From NCBI GenBank assembly GCA_041309225.1, contig JBFYZZ010000333.1, positions 1-19,287 of the forward strand: a stretch of DNA of 19,287 nucleotides. Direction: 5' to 3'. Both the position numbers and the translations under genes were made by a program. Position 1 is the stretch's first letter; each line of letters opens with the position of its first letter. Of the stretch, positions 1 to 7,816 are shown piece by piece. The stretch is from JAFGLY01 sp041309225 (GTDB lineage: Bacteria; Myxococcota_A; UBA796; JAFGLY01). The notes below the pieces were generated by a model. The model saw nothing but the letters and a program-made list of their open reading frames with translations, was not told the DNA's origin and did no database searches.

Positions 1-1
1 G

Positions 2-184
2 ACGGCCGAGGCGCGGCTGCGCGACGGAGGCGGGAGCCTCCTCGCCCTCGAGCAGGCCCGGGGAGCGCTCGCCTCGGCGGAGCTGCAGCGCACGCTCGCG
101 AGGGCCGACGCCGCCCGCGCGGCCGACCTGCTGACGCTGGCGAGGGGCACGGCGGGATCGATGTCCGATCGCGCCGGGAGCTGA
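2..184 (+). CDS. TolC/NodT-like outer-membrane efflux protein, C-terminal fragment
   Basis: This reading frame enters from the left edge and stops with TGA at 182-184, giving the last 60 residues of a protein. The visible part is an Ala/Leu/Arg-rich amphipathic helix containing GGGSLLALEQARGALASAEL. That matches the second long helical hairpin of outer-membrane factors of the TolC/NodT family, where a 'G..S.LDVL.A...L..A...L' pattern is usual. Such proteins form the outer-membrane channel of tripartite efflux or type I secretion systems. The rest of the gene, and any partner pump or adaptor genes, would lie to the left of the window. The fragment is short, so the call rests on pattern only; another alpha-helical coiled-coil protein is possible. 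Confidence 0.55.
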   Translation, partial: TAEARLRDGGGSLLALEQARGALASAELQRTLARADAARAADLLTLARGTAGSMSDRAGS

Positions 185-297
185 TCGACGTCGGCCCGGC
201 TCCACCGCCGGAACACCAGATGATGAGCAAGCGCACAAGCGGGGCGCTCGCTGGTTACGTGTGGCCACCCCCAACCCCAGCCCGGGAGAGTGCGCTC

Positions 298-1533
298 ATG
301 AGGAAGGTAGGCATCGTCGGCGCCGGCATCACCGATTGCCGAAGCCGTTGGGTCGAAGCCACGTTCTGGGACCTGTTCCAACAGGCCACCCGTCGCGCGT
401 GCGAGGACGCGAGGATGTCCACCTCGGAGATCGACTCGGTCGTCTATGGGATCTACAACGACATCTTCGAGCACCAGGCCATCCCGGAGAGCGCGCTCAC
501 GGGCATCATCGGCATGGCCAACAAGCCGGGCGTCCGGGTCACCACGGGCGGCGCCACCGGCTTCTACGCCATGCGCGCAGCCGCGGCCGAGGTGGCGAGC
601 GGCCAGTCCGACGTCGTGCTCTGCATCGGCGGCGAGAAGGCCACCGACTGCTACGATCCGCGCTCCAGGACCGCCACGCCCATGGTCGTGGACACCATCG
701 CCAAGTCCTGGGATCCCTTCTACGAGTACCCCATCGGCGCCACGGCCAGCGACTCCTACATGCAGGTCTGCCTGGCCTACAACGACGAGTACCCCAACGA
801 CATCGGGGATCCCGAGGTCCGCGCGAGGATCATCGAGATCCTCTGCCATGCGGGCAACCGCAACCCCCACGCCCAGCGCCGTCTCGAGACCGTCACGGCC
901 GAGCAGGTGATGAACTCGCGCTGGATCATCGCGCCCTTCCTCCGCCTCCTCGAGACCTGCATGTACACCGAGGGGTGCGGCGCGCTCATCTTCGCCTGCG
1001 AGGAGCGGGCGAAGGAGATTGCGGCACGCACGGGCGTCCCGCCGGTCTGGATCCGGGGCATCGGCGCGGCCAACGAGTCCTACCAGGCCGGGCGCGGCGG
1101 CAACTACAAGCGCCTGCACCGCATCGACTCCGACCGCATCGCGGCCGAGCGCGCCTACGCGGTGGCGGGCATCCGGCCGTGGGATGTCGGCATCGTGGAG
1201 CTCCACGACGCCTTCGTGGCCCAGCTCATGGTCACGATGGGTGAGCTCGGGTTCGTCCCCGCCGGCCAGACCCGACGCCTCATCGACGACGGCATCATGG
1301 TCGATCCGAAGGACCTGCGCGACGACGAGCGCCCGGGCAAGGGACGCCTCCTCGTCAACCCCTCGGGCGGCCTCATCTTCGGGGGCCACTTCGTAGGTGG
1401 ATCCAACATGTTCTCCACCTGGTCCTGTCGCCGCGAGATGATCGCCCGGCAGATCCCGCTGGGCCTGATCCACGGCACCGGTGCCATCAACGCCTGCTAC
1501 GGCGGCGCCGTCGTCCTTGAGCTGGGCGAGTGA
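298..1533 (+). CDS. Thiolase-superfamily protein (SCP-x/Ltp-like) lacking the nucleophilic Cys
   Basis: This 411-residue protein has the fold signatures of SCP-x/lipid-transfer-type thiolases: an MRKVGIVGAGIT start, 'EVASGQSDVVLCIGGEK' (about residues 96-112), 'HDAF' (H303-F306), 'NPSGG...GGHF' with H364, and a C-terminal 'ACYGG' with C400. The nucleophilic Cys normally found in a C-(A/G)-S-G motif is replaced: the aligned stretch is TTGGATGFYAMR (residues 82-93), with Gly at the Cys position. Family members without this Cys include the Ltp2-type retro-aldolases of steroid side-chain degradation, which work with a DUF35 partner, and the next gene encodes one. A condensing or thiolytic enzyme using another residue is also possible. 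The ATG at 298 is preferred over one at 220 because a GGGAGAG ribosome site lies just before it and the Rossmann-like start aligns there. The next gene follows after 11 bp. Confidence 0.85.
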   Translation: MRKVGIVGAGITDCRSRWVEATFWDLFQQATRRACEDARMSTSEIDSVVYGIYNDIFEHQAIPESALTGIIGMANKPGVRVTTGGATGFYAMRAAAAEVASGQSDVVLCIGGEKATDCYDPRSRTATPMVVDTIAKSWDPFYEYPIGATASDSYMQVCLAYNDEYPNDIGDPEVRARIIEILCHAGNRNPHAQRRLETVTAEQVMNSRWIIAPFLRLLETCMYTEGCGALIFACEERAKEIAARTGVPPVWIRGIGAANESYQAGRGGNYKRLHRIDSDRIAAERAYAVAGIRPWDVGIVELHDAFVAQLMVTMGELGFVPAGQTRRLIDDGIMVDPKDLRDDERPGKGRLLVNPSGGLIFGGHFVGGSNMFSTWSCRREMIARQIPLGLIHGTGAINACYGGAVVLELGE

Positions 1534-1544
1534 GGGAGGCCACC

Positions 1545-2543
1545 ATGTCGCACCACAATCCCAACTCCGTCCTCCCCCCCGACTACGACCTCGACCGCGA
1601 GTACAGCGAGATCGAGGGCCGCGACGGCCGCACGTACCTGCAGTTCGCGACCCACATGACCACCTTCTACAAGCAGACCTACGGGGAGCACTCGCGCTTC
1701 ATGCTGGCGCTCCGCGACGGCCGGCTCATCGGCGCGAAGTGCCCGAAGTGCGGGAACGTGGCGGTCCCCGCCAACACCTGGCACTGCCCCAACTGCGACT
1801 TCACCGAGATGGAGGAGGTCGAGCTGCCCCAGAAGGGGATCCTGGCCCAGACGGCCCCCATCACGATCTTCCCCAACTCCACGTTCATCGGCGATGCCCC
1901 CTTCGCCCGCGGGTACGTCGACGTCGCGGTGGACGCCCCCATCGCGGGCTTCCTGCCCTCCCGGCTGCGCACCACCACCGGCCTCGTCAGGCCCGGCATC
2001 TTCGTGAAGGGCCTCGCGCTCAAGTGCGTGTTCGAGGACGTCCGGTACGGCCGCATCCGCGACATCTTCTGGGTGCCCATGGCCGAGGTCCCCGAGCGCC
2101 TGCGCGACAAGCAACCACTCCTGGCCTCCGACCTCGACTTCGCGAGCCCCTTGCCGCCCGAGGTGGCGGTGGATCCCGCCCGTGTGGCGCTGCGCGACGA
2201 GGCGGTGAGCGCACTCCGGGCGCTGGCCTCCAAGGTGGCGTCGAGCCGGCGTGCCCGCACCGACCTCTCCGGTCAGAGGGCGCTCTGGGGCGTCCGCACC
2301 GGTGGCGGTGACTTCGGGCTCCAGGTCGACGACGGTGAACTGCGCATCCACGACACCTTCCCAGCGACCCCCGATCTCATCGTGGTCGCCGAGGATCCGG
2401 GCGTTTTCACGCGCTGGGTCCACGATGGCTCCCTCACCGACGCCGCGGTCGAGGGCTCGCTCTGGCTGCCTCACAAGGAAGCCTTCCAACTGCTGCCCAT
2501 CCTCGATCGGCTCCCGCGCTCGGTCCGCCGCGACCTCCGGTAG
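1545..2543 (+). CDS. DUF35 zinc-ribbon/OB-fold protein with C-terminal SCP2-like domain
   Basis: This 332-residue protein is the expected partner of the preceding thiolase-like gene. The N-terminal helix region (about 1-60) leads into a rubredoxin-like zinc ribbon with C66-x2-C69-x11-C81-x2-C84, followed by an OB-fold (about 88-190) containing 'FEDVRYGRIRDIFWVP'. This is the DUF35 arrangement known from partners of thiolase-fold enzymes such as ChsH2/Ltp2, BbsA/BbsB and archaeal HMG-CoA synthase complexes, where it helps bind acyl-CoA. Unusually, residues 238-332 form an extra domain resembling the SCP2 sterol-carrier fold ('LWGVRTGGGDFGLQVDDGEL', 'PDLIVVAEDPGVFTRWVHDG'). The ATG at 1545 follows a strong GAGGGAGG; a GTG at 1530 overlaps the upstream stop and is less likely. 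The DUF35 call is firm; the SCP2-like call is by pattern. Confidence 0.85.
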   Translation: MSHHNPNSVLPPDYDLDREYSEIEGRDGRTYLQFATHMTTFYKQTYGEHSRFMLALRDGRLIGAKCPKCGNVAVPANTWHCPNCDFTEMEEVELPQKGILAQTAPITIFPNSTFIGDAPFARGYVDVAVDAPIAGFLPSRLRTTTGLVRPGIFVKGLALKCVFEDVRYGRIRDIFWVPMAEVPERLRDKQPLLASDLDFASPLPPEVAVDPARVALRDEAVSALRALASKVASSRRARTDLSGQRALWGVRTGGGDFGLQVDDGELRIHDTFPATPDLIVVAEDPGVFTRWVHDGSLTDAAVEGSLWLPHKEAFQLLPILDRLPRSVRRDLR

Positions 2544-2570
2544 CCGCCCCGCCGGATACGGGAGGTGGGC

Positions 2571-4853
2571 ATGACCCGCCTCCAGCGCCTCCCCCTCGCG
2601 TCCACGGCCGCTGGGGTGGCCCTCGGCCTCCTCGGCCAGGCCGTCCCGCCCTTCCACGTCCTCGGTCACGAGTCCACCCAGGCCTTCACGGTCGTGGCCG
2701 GTCTCGCCGCCCTCGCGGGCGGATACCGGGCCGCCCGCCACCGGACCGGGAGCGGTGAGCTCCCCGGGAGCGTGCGCCTCTCGCTCGCGCTCGGGCGCGT
2801 GTGCCTCGGCCTGTTCGCGCTGGGTACGGCGTTCGGCCTCACGGTGGCCGTGGCCTCGGCCCTGGGACCGGGATGCCGCCCGCTCCCGGGCGCCGCGTGG
2901 TTTGCCGTCACCTGGCCGCCGATGGCCCTGCTCGGCGCCGTGATCGGCGTGCTCCTCGGTGCGGCCGGGGTCCGACGCCGTACCGTCCTCCTGGGTCTCG
3001 GAGCGGCGCTCCTCCTCACCCTGACCCACGACGTCCTCCAGGCGGTGCGGGGCGTCCGCATCGTGGATCCCTGGATCGGATCGCCCCTGTCCTTCGACCA
3101 GCGAGCCGGCACGGACGTGCCCCGCGTCCACGTTTTGCAGCGTGCGTGGGTGGCGGGTCTGGCCTACGCGATCTGGCAGGCGGGGATCTGGCGGGCACGC
3201 CGCCGTGAGGTCGGTGGGGAGGCCTGGCGCACCCTCCGTGCCCGGCAGGCGGGAATCCAGGCCCTCCTTGCGACCCTCGTCCTCGCGGTCTGCGCCGTGG
3301 GTTTCGGCGATCGGTTCGGACTGGGGTGGAGTCGGGCGGCGATGCTCGGCCACCTCTCCCAGGAACGCCGCGCCCCGGGCGTGTGGCTGCGCCACGCTCC
3401 GGGGGGTCCGGGCGAGGCCGTGGCGGCCGGCGTGCTGGCGGAGGCGGCATGGGAGGTGCACGACCTCGCGGCATCGCTCGGCGTCCCCACGGATCCGCCG
3501 GTCCGGGTCCTCCTCTTCGACGACCCCGAGGACCTCGAACGGTACACGGGCATCGCCTCCGACCACGCGGGGTACGGAGAGATCAGGATCGACGCCGCCA
3601 TCCGCTCGGACATGCTCAGGCACGAACTGGTCCATGCCCTCCACCCCCGCCTGGGTCCGCCCGTGGCCCTCCTCCTGTCCAGGGGGGTCACGGAGGGGTT
3701 CGCCACCGCCTGGGAGGAGGACCTCGCCCTCCTCCCGGAGGCCCACCAGGCGGCCGCTGCGGCTCTCCTCGAGGACACGCTGCCTCCGGCACGCGCGCTC
3801 ATGGGCCTGTTGGGTTTCGCCCGCATCACGGAGGGTGGGGCCTACGAGGCTGCCGGCTCGTTCATAGGGTTCCTGATCCTGGACCGCGGCATGACGCCCT
3901 TTCGCGCGCTCCAGGCGCGCCTCGACTGGGTCGGGGCGTACGGCGAGGATCTCGACGCTCTCGGCGCGGACTGGCGGGCGTTCCTCGCCGGCGTCCCCGT
4001 GGATCTCGAGGACCAGGCCCAGCAGGGCGATGAGCTGGATCCGTTCCTCAGCCGGTCCTACCTCGCCACCCGGTGCCCCAAGGTCGGTGCCCTCCGCGAG
4101 GACCGGAGGGTGCGCGCCCGGGCCCTCGGTGAGGCCGGCGAGGTGGACGCCGCCGTGGCGCTCTGGCGGGAACTGTGGGATCGAGGTGGAGATCCGCGCG
4201 ACCTCTGGGAGGCTGGCCGCCTGCTCTGGTCCGAGGGGCGGAACCGGGAGGCCGTAGCGGTCGTGCAGCCCGCATTGGACCGGCCCACCACCTCGGACTC
4301 CGACCGCGATCGCCTGCTCACCGTGGCGGTCAACGCCCTCCTGGCCGAGGGCGACTGGCCCGCGCTCGACGCCGCCCTCGCGACCCGGGCGGCCCTGCCC
4401 GGAGCGGACTCGCCCCGGCGGCGCCACGCGGCCGCCTGCCTGCGCGACCCGGGGATCCGGGCAGAGGTGGCCCGCGCGCTCTCCTCCACCGATCCCTGCG
4501 AGCGGCGCCGCGTCCTCCTGGACCTTCAGGCCGACCACCCCGACGACCCCGATCTCCTCGCCACGAGCCTCTTCTTCGGGGGGCACCGCTGGCGATCCAA
4601 CCGAGGCGTCAACGCCGCGGACCGGGCCCAGAACGCGGCTATGCTCGCCCTGCTCTCCCGATCGCCGGAGGCCGCCGACGACCTCGCGCCCGCGCTCCTG
4701 TCCACCGCCGACGCGCTGCTCCGCGAAGGCCGCACGGACCAGGCCCGCGCGATCGCCGCCACGCTCGCCGCCACCTGCACCCGCCCCCTCCAGCGCCTGC
4801 GCGCGGAGCGACGTCTCGCACGGATCGCCTGGGAGGCCGGGGGCGGCTCGTAG
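2571..4853 (+). CDS. Polytopic membrane protein with gluzincin (peptidase MA-like) domain and TPR-like tail
   Basis: This 760-residue protein has about seven hydrophobic segments in its first 250 residues (for example LALGRVCLGLFALGTAFGL and TVLLGLGAALLLTLTH). A soluble domain follows with a zinc-peptidase motif, H351-E-L-V-H355, and a likely third ligand, E375 in 'VTEGFATAWEE'. This HEXXH...E arrangement is typical of gluzincins such as the peptidase-MA-like family. From about residue 480 to the end the sequence is Ala/Leu/Arg-rich, with repeated helix pairs ('ALGEAGEVDAAVALWRELWD', 'EAGRLLWSEGRNREAVAVVQ') resembling tetratricopeptide repeats. It is probably an inner-membrane protein with its peptidase domain outside the cytoplasm. 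The substrate is unknown. The start at 2571 has GGGAGG five bases upstream. The gene lies 27 bp after the DUF35 gene, so it may be co-transcribed, though no functional link is evident. Confidence 0.75.
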   Translation: MTRLQRLPLASTAAGVALGLLGQAVPPFHVLGHESTQAFTVVAGLAALAGGYRAARHRTGSGELPGSVRLSLALGRVCLGLFALGTAFGLTVAVASALGPGCRPLPGAAWFAVTWPPMALLGAVIGVLLGAAGVRRRTVLLGLGAALLLTLTHDVLQAVRGVRIVDPWIGSPLSFDQRAGTDVPRVHVLQRAWVAGLAYAIWQAGIWRARRREVGGEAWRTLRARQAGIQALLATLVLAVCAVGFGDRFGLGWSRAAMLGHLSQERRAPGVWLRHAPGGPGEAVAAGVLAEAAWEVHDLAASLGVPTDPPVRVLLFDDPEDLERYTGIASDHAGYGEIRIDAAIRSDMLRHELVHALHPRLGPPVALLLSRGVTEGFATAWEEDLALLPEAHQAAAAALLEDTLPPARALMGLLGFARITEGGAYEAAGSFIGFLILDRGMTPFRALQARLDWVGAYGEDLDALGADWRAFLAGVPVDLEDQAQQGDELDPFLSRSYLATRCPKVGALREDRRVRARALGEAGEVDAAVALWRELWDRGGDPRDLWEAGRLLWSEGRNREAVAVVQPALDRPTTSDSDRDRLLTVAVNALLAEGDWPALDAALATRAALPGADSPRRRHAAACLRDPGIRAEVARALSSTDPCERRRVLLDLQADHPDDPDLLATSLFFGGHRWRSNRGVNAADRAQNAAMLALLSRSPEAADDLAPALLSTADALLREGRTDQARAIAATLAATCTRPLQRLRAERRLARIAWEAGGGS

Positions 4854-4873
4854 CAGGCGCACCGCCGCTCGGA

Positions 4874-5932
<1,059 letters not shown>

Positions 5933-6020
5933 GGGCTCCTCCTCGGGTGGTGGACGCAATGGTACCGTCAGGAGGGGGCGCAGGGGAAGACCTCTCCCCG
6001 GGGAGAAGGGAGTTCTCGTC

Positions 6021-6048
6021 GGAAACGAACCGGACAAGGCTCGGTTCG
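6021..6048 (-). terminator. Candidate intrinsic terminator of the ammonia-lyase gene
   Basis: On the minus strand, 62 bases after the ammonia-lyase stop, CGAACCG (6048-6042) pairs with CGGTTCG (6032-6026) around a loop of about nine bases. A short run reading TTTCC follows (6025-6021). The perfect 7 bp stem and short T run fit a weak rho-independent terminator separating the lyase from the downstream lipoprotein gene. The T run is brief, so termination may be partial. Confidence 0.4.
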
Positions 6049-6109
6049 CCATCCGGTCACCCCGGACGTGGCTCCGACCCGAGGGGACACGGCGGAGCAG
6101 CCCCCCGGC

Positions 6110-7639
6110 TCAGTAGACCTGGAGCGGCCCCACGGCGGCCTCGACGGCGTCGAGGATGCGGCGCTCGGCCACCAGGGCCTTCATGGCGTTGTGGTCGTCG
6201 AAGAGCGGCCGATCGACCTCGAGGAAGGGCACCACCTCGCGGATCGCGGCCTTCGCGGCGAGCGTGCCCCTGCCGGGCACGAACTCCCTCAGGTCCAGCG
6301 CCTGGGCGGCGGCGAAGAACTCGATGCCCAGGACCCCACAGCCGAGGTCGAGGATCTGGCGGGTCTTCAACGCGGAGTTCATGCCCATGGACACGAAGTC
6401 CTCCTGGTCGGCCGCGGCCGGGATGGACATCGTGAAGGCCGGTGCGGACAGGATCCGCTGCTCCACGATCTGCATGTCGGCGGTGTACTGCGAGAGCATG
6501 AGCCCGGACATCATGCCGGGGTGCTTCGTGAGGAAGGGCGGGAGACCCTCGGAGAGGGCGGGATTGTTGAGCCGGTTCATCCGGCGCTCGGAGAGCACCG
6601 ACACCATGCAGACGGCCGCGCCCAGCACGTCGAGAGGGAGCGAGACGGGGCTGCCCTGGAAGTTGGCGCCCGTCAGCACCACGCGATCCTCCGGCAGGAA
6701 GATGGGGTTGTCGCCGATGCCGTTGACCTCGATCTCGATCTGCTCCCGGGTCCAGCGGAGCTGGTCGCGGGCCGCGCCGATGACCTGGGGCGTGGAGCGC
6801 ATGGAGTAGGCGTCCTGGACCTTGACCTTGGTCTTGCCGGTCAACAGGTCGGAGCCCTCGAGGATCCGCTTGATGTTCTGGGCGCTCGTGATGGCGCCCC
6901 GGTAGCCGCGCAGCCGGTGGAGGCGCGGGTCGTAGGGCTTCATGTTGGCCTTGAGCGCCTCGAGGCTCATGGCGCAGGCGATCTCGGCCTGCAGCAGCCA
7001 GCGCTCGGCGTCCCGGATCGAGAGGCAGCCGATGGCGGTGATCAGGTTGGACCCGTTGATGGCGGCGAGACCGTCGCGTGCCTGGAGGCCCGGGGGCGTG
7101 ATGCCGGCGAGGTCGAGGGCCGCCCTCGTGGGCATGCGGCGCGCCTGGTAGAAGGCCTCGCCCTCGCCCATGAGGGACAAAGCCAGCTGGCTCATGGGGG
7201 CGAGATCGCCGCAGGCGCCCACGGATCCCTTCTGGCAGACCACCGGGGTGACCCCGGCGTTGAGCATGTCCACGTAGGCGGCCGCGATCTCGGGACGGCA
7301 CCCGGAGTGGCCGTTGGCGAGCACGTTGACGCGGAGCAGCATGGCCGCGCGCACGTCGGGGATCGGGCACGGATCGCCGATGCCGGCGGCGTGGTTGTAC
7401 ACGAGCCAGCGCTGGAACTCCTGCACCTCCTGGTCGGAGAGCAGCACCTCGGAGAACTCGCCGATGCCGGTGTTGGTGCCGTACATGATTTCGCGGGCGG
7501 CGAGGCGCTGCTCGAGGAAGGCCCGGCAGGCGCACAGCTGGTCGAGCGCGACGGGGGCGAGCTCCACGCGTTCGTGCTCGCAGGCGACGGAGACGACGTG
7601 GTCGACGGTGAGGCCCTTGCCGGTGACGGAGACGGTCAT
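6110..7639 (-). CDS. Aromatic amino acid ammonia-lyase (HAL/PAL/TAL family) with Ala-Cys-Gly cofactor triad
   Basis: This 509-residue protein is full length for the MIO-dependent histidine/phenylalanine/tyrosine ammonia-lyase family. Hallmarks are 'YGTNTGIGEF' with Y53, 'LVYNHAAGIGDP' with H83, the MIO region 'GSVGACGDLAP', 'YSMRSTPQVIGA', and 'DQEDFVSMG' with E413. The MIO ring is normally built from Ala-Ser-Gly; here it is A142-C143-G144 (codon TGC, complementary to 7211-7213). The His and Glu residues resemble those selecting histidine in bacterial HAL, but Asn replaces the usual Ser before H83 and Phe replaces the His of 'QEDHVSM'. No urocanase, imidazolonepropionase or other hut gene is present. 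The substrate is therefore uncertain: histidine, tyrosine or a related amino acid, or an aminomutase reaction. The start at 7639 has a modest AGGA eight bases upstream. Confidence 0.88.
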   Translation of the reverse strand: MTVSVTGKGLTVDHVVSVACEHERVELAPVALDQLCACRAFLEQRLAAREIMYGTNTGIGEFSEVLLSDQEVQEFQRWLVYNHAAGIGDPCPIPDVRAAMLLRVNVLANGHSGCRPEIAAAYVDMLNAGVTPVVCQKGSVGACGDLAPMSQLALSLMGEGEAFYQARRMPTRAALDLAGITPPGLQARDGLAAINGSNLITAIGCLSIRDAERWLLQAEIACAMSLEALKANMKPYDPRLHRLRGYRGAITSAQNIKRILEGSDLLTGKTKVKVQDAYSMRSTPQVIGAARDQLRWTREQIEIEVNGIGDNPIFLPEDRVVLTGANFQGSPVSLPLDVLGAAVCMVSVLSERRMNRLNNPALSEGLPPFLTKHPGMMSGLMLSQYTADMQIVEQRILSAPAFTMSIPAAADQEDFVSMGMNSALKTRQILDLGCGVLGIEFFAAAQALDLREFVPGRGTLAAKAAIREVVPFLEVDRPLFDDHNAMKALVAERRILDAVEAAVGPLQVY

Positions 7640-7816
7640 GGGATGTTCCTGGGTTCGTGGTGCCGTGGCGGCGCACCTGTGGTGTCGCGCCCACCCACCC
7701 CACAGCGACCGTCACCGGCCCGTGCCCGATCTTCGGAACACGCCGTGCGGGGGCCGTCAAGACTCCCTGCGTCAGGTAGATTCGTGCACACGCACGCGGG
7801 CAGCGACGGAGGCACC
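7640..7816. other. Divergent intergenic region between ammonia-lyase and AOR genes
   Basis: These 177 bases separate two divergent starts, so promoters for both genes should lie here. Only the ribosome site of the rightward gene (GGAGG at 7808-7812) is clear. Hexamers near 7755-7760 (minus strand TTGACG) and 7783-7788 (TAGATT) look promoter-like singly, but neither has a good partner at normal spacing. Confidence 0.4.

Noticed and set aside
220..297. Earlier ATG codons for the thiolase-like protein
   Set aside because: They add 26 residues with no family match and no ribosome site, while 298 has GGGAGAG and the conserved N-terminal strand.
5993..6006. Perfect 14-base palindrome TCTCCCCGGGGAGA between the lyase and lipoprotein genes
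   Set aside because: It has no spacer for a hairpin loop and no recognised operator match. In GC-rich DNA such a palindrome can arise by chance, so it is noted but not annotated as a site.
7640..7816. Promoter pairs for the divergent lyase and AOR genes
   Set aside because: Single hexamers resemble -35 (TTGACG, minus) and -10 (TAGATT, plus), but neither has a partner at 16-18 base spacing, so no promoter is called.
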